Positions 58,478 to 64,000 of a stretch of DNA of 64,000 nt are shown here, one piece after another (the stretch's first letter is position 1; every line of letters begins with the position of its first letter). Under the pieces are notes generated by a model. The model was given only the letters and a program-made list of their open reading frames with translations. It made no database searches and had not been told where the DNA came from. The stretch covers positions 17,251,501 to 17,315,500 of the forward strand of contig NC_067287.1 of NCBI RefSeq assembly GCF_020740795.1, in the 5' to 3' direction. Position numbers and translations under genes: made by a program. The DNA comes from Apus apus. Taxonomy: Eukaryota > Chordata > Aves > Apodiformes > Apodidae.

Positions 58478-59071
58478 TGTCATGGTTTAACCCCAGCTGG
58501 CAACCAAGCCCCACACAGCCCCTCGCTCACTCCCCCCTAGTGGGATGGGGGAGAGAATCAGAAGGCTGAAAGTCAGAAAAGCCATTGAGATATAGACAGT
58601 TTAATAGGTAAAGCAAAAGCTGTAAACACAAGCAAAGCAAACCAAGGAATTCATTTGCTACTTCCAATGGGCAGGCAGGTGTTCAGCCACCTCCAGGAAA
58701 GCTGGGCTCCATCATGCAGAGCTGTTACTTGGAAAGACAAAGACCATCACTCTGAACATCCCCCACTTCCCTCTTCTTCCTCCAGCTTTATATGCTGAGC
58801 GCAACATCATACGGTATGGAAAGTCCCTTTGGTCATATGGGGTCAGCTGTCCTGGCTGTGTCCCCCCAGTTTCTTGTGCGCCCCCCCCACTACTCACTGG
58901 TGAGGTAGGGTGAGGAGCAGCGAGGAGCAGCACTTGACTCTGTGTAAGTCCTGCTCAGCAATAACAAAAAGATCCCTGTATTATCAACACTGTTTCCAGC
59001 ACAAATACAAACCATAGCCCATACAAGCTAATATAGAAAAAATTAACTCTCTCCTAGCCAAAACCAGCACA
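58478..59071 (-). mobile_element. Solo LTR of an avian endogenous retrovirus
   Basis: Starts TGTCATGGTTTAACCCCAGC and ends AAAACCAGCACA. The ends form an imperfect inverted repeat (TGTCATGGTTT versus TGTGCTGGTTT), as expected for LTR termini, and resemble an LTR family common in neoavian and passerine genomes. Minus orientation is supported by ATATAAA (58787-58793) upstream of ATTAAA (58600-58605) in that direction. The flanks CATGT and AATGT agree at four of five bases, a possible decayed target-site duplication. No internal viral genes are present. Confidence 0.85.
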
Positions 59072-59545
59072 AATGTTCACTAGAATAAGCAGATTATCCC
59101 CATTGATTGGAAAGGCTGTAATCCAAAATATGCAGTGTAACAGATCCCCAGGACTGTCTGATAGGCACTCGAGGTTTCTAAAGGAGGTGCAGATAAGAAA
59201 TAGCAAATCCTCTAATGGACCTACCTACCTTTCCCTTCAAGCTTTCTCTGTGCCTGGAGACTGGAGGGTCTCAATGTGACACCAATCACTAAAAAAGAAT
59301 CCAAGGGGAAAATAAGGGGATAGGATGGATGATACAGAAAGCTGGCAAACATAACATCACTGCCAGGTAAAGCAGTAGAAACTGCAATGAAGGATGCAAT
59401 TAGTATGCACCTGGATAAGTATGATCTTCTTGGGCAGTACCAACACATCTTCTCTACACATACTATTTACCTTCTAGGCCACTGGGGAGTCTTTTGACAA
59501 GGTCAGCAAGCATGTGGACAAGAGTGATCTGGCTGATATGATCCA
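59072..59545 (+). mobile_element. CR1 LINE fragment, right of the LTR
   Basis: Resumes with CCATTGATTGGAAAGGCTGT, then GTGACACCAATCACTAAAAA, CACCTGGATAAGTATGATCT and TTTTGACAAGGTCAGCAAGC, all in the order of the CR1 reverse-transcriptase region and the same orientation as the left fragment. Frames are broken; a fossil copy. Confidence 0.7.
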
Positions 59546-60879
59546 TCAGTGATTACTTGATCTAGATGAAAGCTTCTACTGGGTGAATAAATCAGCAGGC
59601 ACTCTGAACTGGAACTTGCTCTTTGTATTTTTCTACTGATTTGAGTGGGCTTTGTTGTCTCTGTTTGTACCTTAGCCTTATTATTTCTGTGAGCAAAACT
59701 GAAATATCTTTTGTTATTACCCGCAGCTTATATGAAGCTGGGACTTGAACAAGAACTACCTGTCTGTGACTCAACACTCATACAACTTCAGATAAAGTTT
59801 GTGGGTGGACAGTGCATAAAAATGAGATTACAGAACTTCTCTCTGTGCTTGACAGCATGGGTAAATAATTAGGGAGAGATTATGAAAGTACTGCTGTCAG
59901 CTATTCATTGCTGTCCAAGTATTGCTGGTGAGCTGGTTTCATGTGCTTGACACAGTATACGAGGGAGAAGGTGGAAGATGATTGTAAAGCACAGCATTGA
60001 TCCCTTATGACTCAGCTCTGCAGTGCTCTGCACATGCACTAACCATTAATAAGCTTCTGAACAAAACATCAGGACAGATTTTAAGCTATAAAGCCTTCAG
60101 GATGTGTATTACTCCCATTGTAGAGATCATCAGCTGTGTCCCAGCTGAACCTGCTCCTGGCTTTGATTTTGTGCCTACTCTCTTTCCTCTGCTGAGGCTG
60201 CCAAGGAGTAAGCCTATTCTTCATATCTTACAGAAGACTTACTTTACAACACTGCATGAATAACTCTAGGTACATTTTTTAATTTTAAAAAATAAAAATA
60301 GGAAAAATATAATAAATAGTATACAATCACTAAAATAATTAAACAGTTTTTTATTTGCAGACATCTTCATTCTCAATGTACCTAAATAAATCACAAAGTT
60401 CTAAAAAAACCCCACATTATAGCATTATAGTAGTGAAGAAAATGAAACTGCATATAGAGTTCTAGTTAGTGATCTATTTAATTTATGCTTACTTAAATAG
60501 CCCTGTTTCTTTAAGGAGTACATCTACATTTCTTTTTTGGCGATAATACACTTATAGTAATAAAACATCAATTGTTACATATGTTCTATTAAACAGCAAC
60601 ATTTCACTCTGAAGTCCATATGTTTCTTAAGGTTTGTGTGTATTTCATAGTGCTGCAACAGTTTGGCCATGCAAAATGACCTGGGGCTGGAGTATTTAAG
60701 TGCCCCAGTAGGAACCTCTGGCCTATTTAAGTCCCACTGGAATGCACAAGCTTTGGAAACATCAGACTTTTCTTTACAATCAGTAAACCTGGAAGAATTA
60801 CTCACATGTTGTTGAAATGAATCTGAGTAGCTAAGCAAAAAATCACAGGATCTCTTGAGACAGGTAATACAACCTCTGC
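59546..60879. other. Intergenic sequence between CR1 fragments
   Basis: AT-rich, with an especially A/T-biased stretch around 60270-60350. Nothing recognisable was seen. Confidence 0.5.
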
Positions 60880-62045
60880 TTAGAACATGGTCAGCTACAG
60901 CAAGCTGCCCAAGGCTGTGGCCAGTTGCATTTTGAATGTCTCCACAGATGGAGACTCCACAGCCTCTCTGGGCAATGTGCTCCAGTGTTTGAACACCACC
61001 AGAGTAAAAAAACCTTTTTCTTGTTTAAAAAGAATGTCCTGTATGTCCGTTTGTGCCTATTGCCTCTTGTCCCTTTACTGAATGCCAGTGAGAGGAGTCT
61101 GGTTCCATCTTCTTTCTTCTCCCCAGCTTTAGCTATTTATATACATTGATAAGATCTCCCTGAGTCTTCTCTCATCCAGGCTGAACAGTCCCAGGTCTCT
61201 CAGCCACTCCTCATATGACAAATGCTGCACTCCCTTAATCATCTTTGTGACTTTTTTCTGGATTTGCTCCAGTAAATCCTTATCTTTCCTGTACTGTGAA
61301 GTCCAGAACTAGGTTGATCCAGGACTCCAGATGTGTCTCAGCAGTGCTGAGTAGAGAAATGATCACCCATCTTGGCTTGCTGGCAAAGCTCCTCCTAATG
61401 CAGTTCAGAGTCCTGTAGGCCACCTTTGCCACAAGGGCACACCACTGGCTCATGTTCAAGCCGGTGTTCACCAGGACTTTCAGGTCCTTTTCTGTAAAGT
61501 TACTTCACAGCTGGTTAGTCCCCAGACTCTACATTACTCACCAGGTGCAGGAGTTGGCATTTCAGTTTGTTGAACTCTGTGTGATTCCTCCTGGCTGATT
61601 TCTCCAACCTGTTGAGATGCCTCTGAATGGTAGCATCACTCTGGTGTTTCACTCTTCCTAGTTTTCAGCTGTCTGCGAACTTGCTGAGGGTGCTTAAATG
61701 AGAATGTTAAACAGTATAGGCCACAATATTGAGCCCAGACGTACACCATCAGTGACAGCTTACAGCTGGACTTTGTGCCACTGATTATAATCTTCTGAGC
61801 CTGACATTTCAGCTAATTTTCAATCCACCTCACTGTCCAATTATTTAGCCAGCAGTTTGTTAATGAGGATGCTATGACAGCCAGTTATAAAAGCCTTGCT
61901 AAAGTTTAGATTATTAACATCCTCTGCTTTCTCCTCATCCACCAAGATAGTAATTTAATCACAAAAAGCTATCGGGTTGGTCAGGCATGATTTTCTCTTC
62001 ATAAATTAATACTGATGACTCCCAATCATTTTATATTTATATACA
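60880..62045 (-). mobile_element. CR1 LINE 3' fragment, antisense
   Basis: The plus strand shows the reverse complement of the CR1 3' region. Landmarks in order: CCACAGCCTCTCTGGGCAAT, TCATCCAGGCTGAACAGTCC, CTCAGCAGTGCTGAGTAGAG, GCCACAAGGGCACACCACTG, ACCAGGACTTTCAGGTCCTT, and GATGACTCCCAATCATTTT at the far end. Heavily mutated, with no intact ORF. The terminal short repeats of CR1 are not visible. Confidence 0.88.
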
Positions 62046-64000
62046 CTTGCAGGAGTCCTGACAGTGCAGAGCTACTCGGCTCCTTATATTTCTCTAAACT
62101 TTGTTAATGGACTGGTCGACTAGGAAAGTTCACAGAGAAAGAGAAGATATTGTTATCTCCTTTTTTAAAAATACATGGACAGTCTGGGCATCTTTGCTAT
62201 GAAACACTCCAATGCAATCCCTTTTGCTAAGAGGAATCTGAACCCACATTTATCCAGATTAATTCAGTAACTGCCAGGCTAAATGAAGTTCTTTATGTCT
62301 TTTGGAGCTGATCCACTTTATTCAAAACACTGAAATATTTACTAGAACACACAGTGGAATTTAGGTCTTCCTATTCCCTCTTCCCACAAACAAGTACTGC
62401 TACTTACTGGAGCACAGTCTCACTCACATTCTCAGTGTGACCTGCTGAACACTTACTTATTGGTATAAAGTCCAACAGTTAGTCTATGTTCCCCTTAGGA
62501 ATCTAGCCCTTGACTTGACAACCTAAAGTGCTAAAAGTATATTGATTTTAACTTCAACTCAGGCATGGATGTGGAATGCAATTGTTATCCTACCTTAAAA
62601 TAGAATGATCCAACCACTACTTAAGAACTGAATCTTTATGGCAACAATAACCATATTTGTTAAACCTGGTATTTATCTTTAACCTTTACTCCCACACACT
62701 TTTATAGCCACAGGCCTGGTCAAATATGACATGACAGGCATGGCAAAGTGGGAAGAAGCAAAAGGAAAGCCAAGAGTCTTGACTTTAAAAGCAAAAGTTG
62801 GTGGAGACAGTGCCAGAGTATATTTCATTCATCTAACAAAGCATGTTTAAACATAAGCATTGGACATAAAAAGAAAGCTACCACACAAACACACTGGTAG
62901 ACATCACTTTAAACAGAAGTTGCTTTCATTTAGTTTCTTTTTATAAACAATACTACGGATTTTTAAAGTATTGTTAATGCTATAATATAACACCATAACA
63001 ATGCTGTAATGAAACGGGTTTGGGATGATAATCTCACATTTTTAACCCAATACATAACTGAAAATAGACTCAAATTTACCCATTTAATTACACTGTCATT
63101 TCAGTTCCCTCCTATTACTGCTATTGGTCTGAATTGAGAACAAAAATTACTTCAAGTTTAGCTGGAAAAATGAAAATTGGAAATTAAATTTTACCAATAA
63201 TTTTCTGGCTAATCATCTGTCAGGCCTCTGAAGTAGTCCAGAAACAGTGATGGAATTATATACTTCACACTGTTACTGCAAGGGGATTTACCCTTAGTAA
63301 CAAGGTGGTGTTTTTGAAACTTGCATGGTACGTGGCAATCATTCTCCCTAGAAGATCCCTATTTTATATATGGAATACTCAATGTAAAAAACAGATGAGT
63401 TGGCCAAGATGATATAGTAATGGCAGTAAAGCCAGGAAACAGAGCCTGGACCCCCCTCGCTGCCAGCATCAGGCAAATCCTTTTGCCTGTACCTGCTACC
63501 AGCCAACAAAACAGCAAAATGCATGGATTTTCCTTTCTCTTTGCCTAGATTTTCTCTGAAATGGAGAAATAAAGACTGGTTGATCCGTGACTCAATGACT
63601 GACCATTGCTCTAATGTCAATTGGGTACTTGTTTGTTATTAGTATTGTAATTGCCTAAGCCAAGAAACAGCAATTCATGCCCACACATGTTGAATATTCC
63701 ACCTGTTGGATTTGTTTGCTTGGTTGGCGTTTTGGTTATTCTCACAAGCACAGGATGAAAGCAGCACAACAACACAATCTAAGGCATCTCATACAACTGG
63801 CACTTTACCAGCAGGAGTCAGGGTTGGAATTTGGTGTACCGCTAATATCTAACTATTCCTTTTTTCTACTCCTAAACCACCTGAAATAGGGGAAAAACAG
63901 TTATATATAGCCACCTCTCTGGCCAGGCTGTAAAGGAAGTATTAGAGAATCCAGGTAGCATGAGCTGTAAATATGTCACAGCAGAGCCTACTGTCCAAAG
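62046..64000. other. Intergenic sequence to window end
   Basis: The first few hundred bases may still be decayed CR1, but I could not match them. No PLA2R1 exon or other gene was recognised up to the window edge. Confidence 0.5.

Noticed and set aside
62046-64000. 3' end of PLA2R1
   Set aside because: No CTLD, transmembrane or tail sequence was recognised in the minus-strand frames here; gene order alone is not enough to call it.

Overview
This is vertebrate nuclear DNA, most likely from a neoavian bird. It has long AT-rich introns with GT-AG boundaries, a CpG-island promoter, CR1 LINE fragments, and a solo retroviral LTR with the termini of an LTR family common in Neoaves and passerines. 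The species cannot be named from the sequence alone.

One gene dominates: a complete minus-strand LY75 (DEC-205/CD205), with CDS from the ATG at 50925-50927 to the stop at 7808-7810. I reconstructed 35 coding exons. Their phases join without a frame break and give 5,178 nt, or 1,725 residues plus stop; I recall the human protein as 1,722 residues. The order is signal peptide, cysteine-rich ricin-B-like domain, fibronectin type II domain, ten C-type lectin-like domains (CTLDs), one transmembrane helix and a short cytoplasmic tail with a tyrosine-based endocytic motif and an acidic cluster. The product is an endocytic receptor of dendritic cells and thymic epithelium that delivers ligands to antigen-processing compartments.

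Layout: 1-7.3 kb is gene-poor, with a few speculative signals, notably a TATA-like element near 2.32 kb flanked by outward-facing splice donors. 7.3-7.8 kb is the probable LY75 3' UTR. 7.8-50.9 kb is LY75; its introns hold a 54-copy octanucleotide minisatellite (intron 7), a ~150-bp tandem duplication (intron 5) and a ~150-bp repeat pair on either side of exon 20. 50.2-51.2 kb is a CpG island with a TATA-less promoter. 51.2-64 kb is intergenic: an old sense CR1 fragment interrupted by a solo LTR (58.2-59.55 kb) and an antisense CR1 3' fragment (60.9-62.05 kb). In mammals PLA2R1 lies upstream of LY75 and CD302 downstream, all on one strand; neither is visible here.

I see no undescribed multi-gene system. 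The points most worth a second look are the minisatellite, a probable GC-AG intron, an exon 13 acceptor with a competing AG that would create an immediate stop, the altered acidic tail motif, and the candidate divergent promoter near 2.3 kb.
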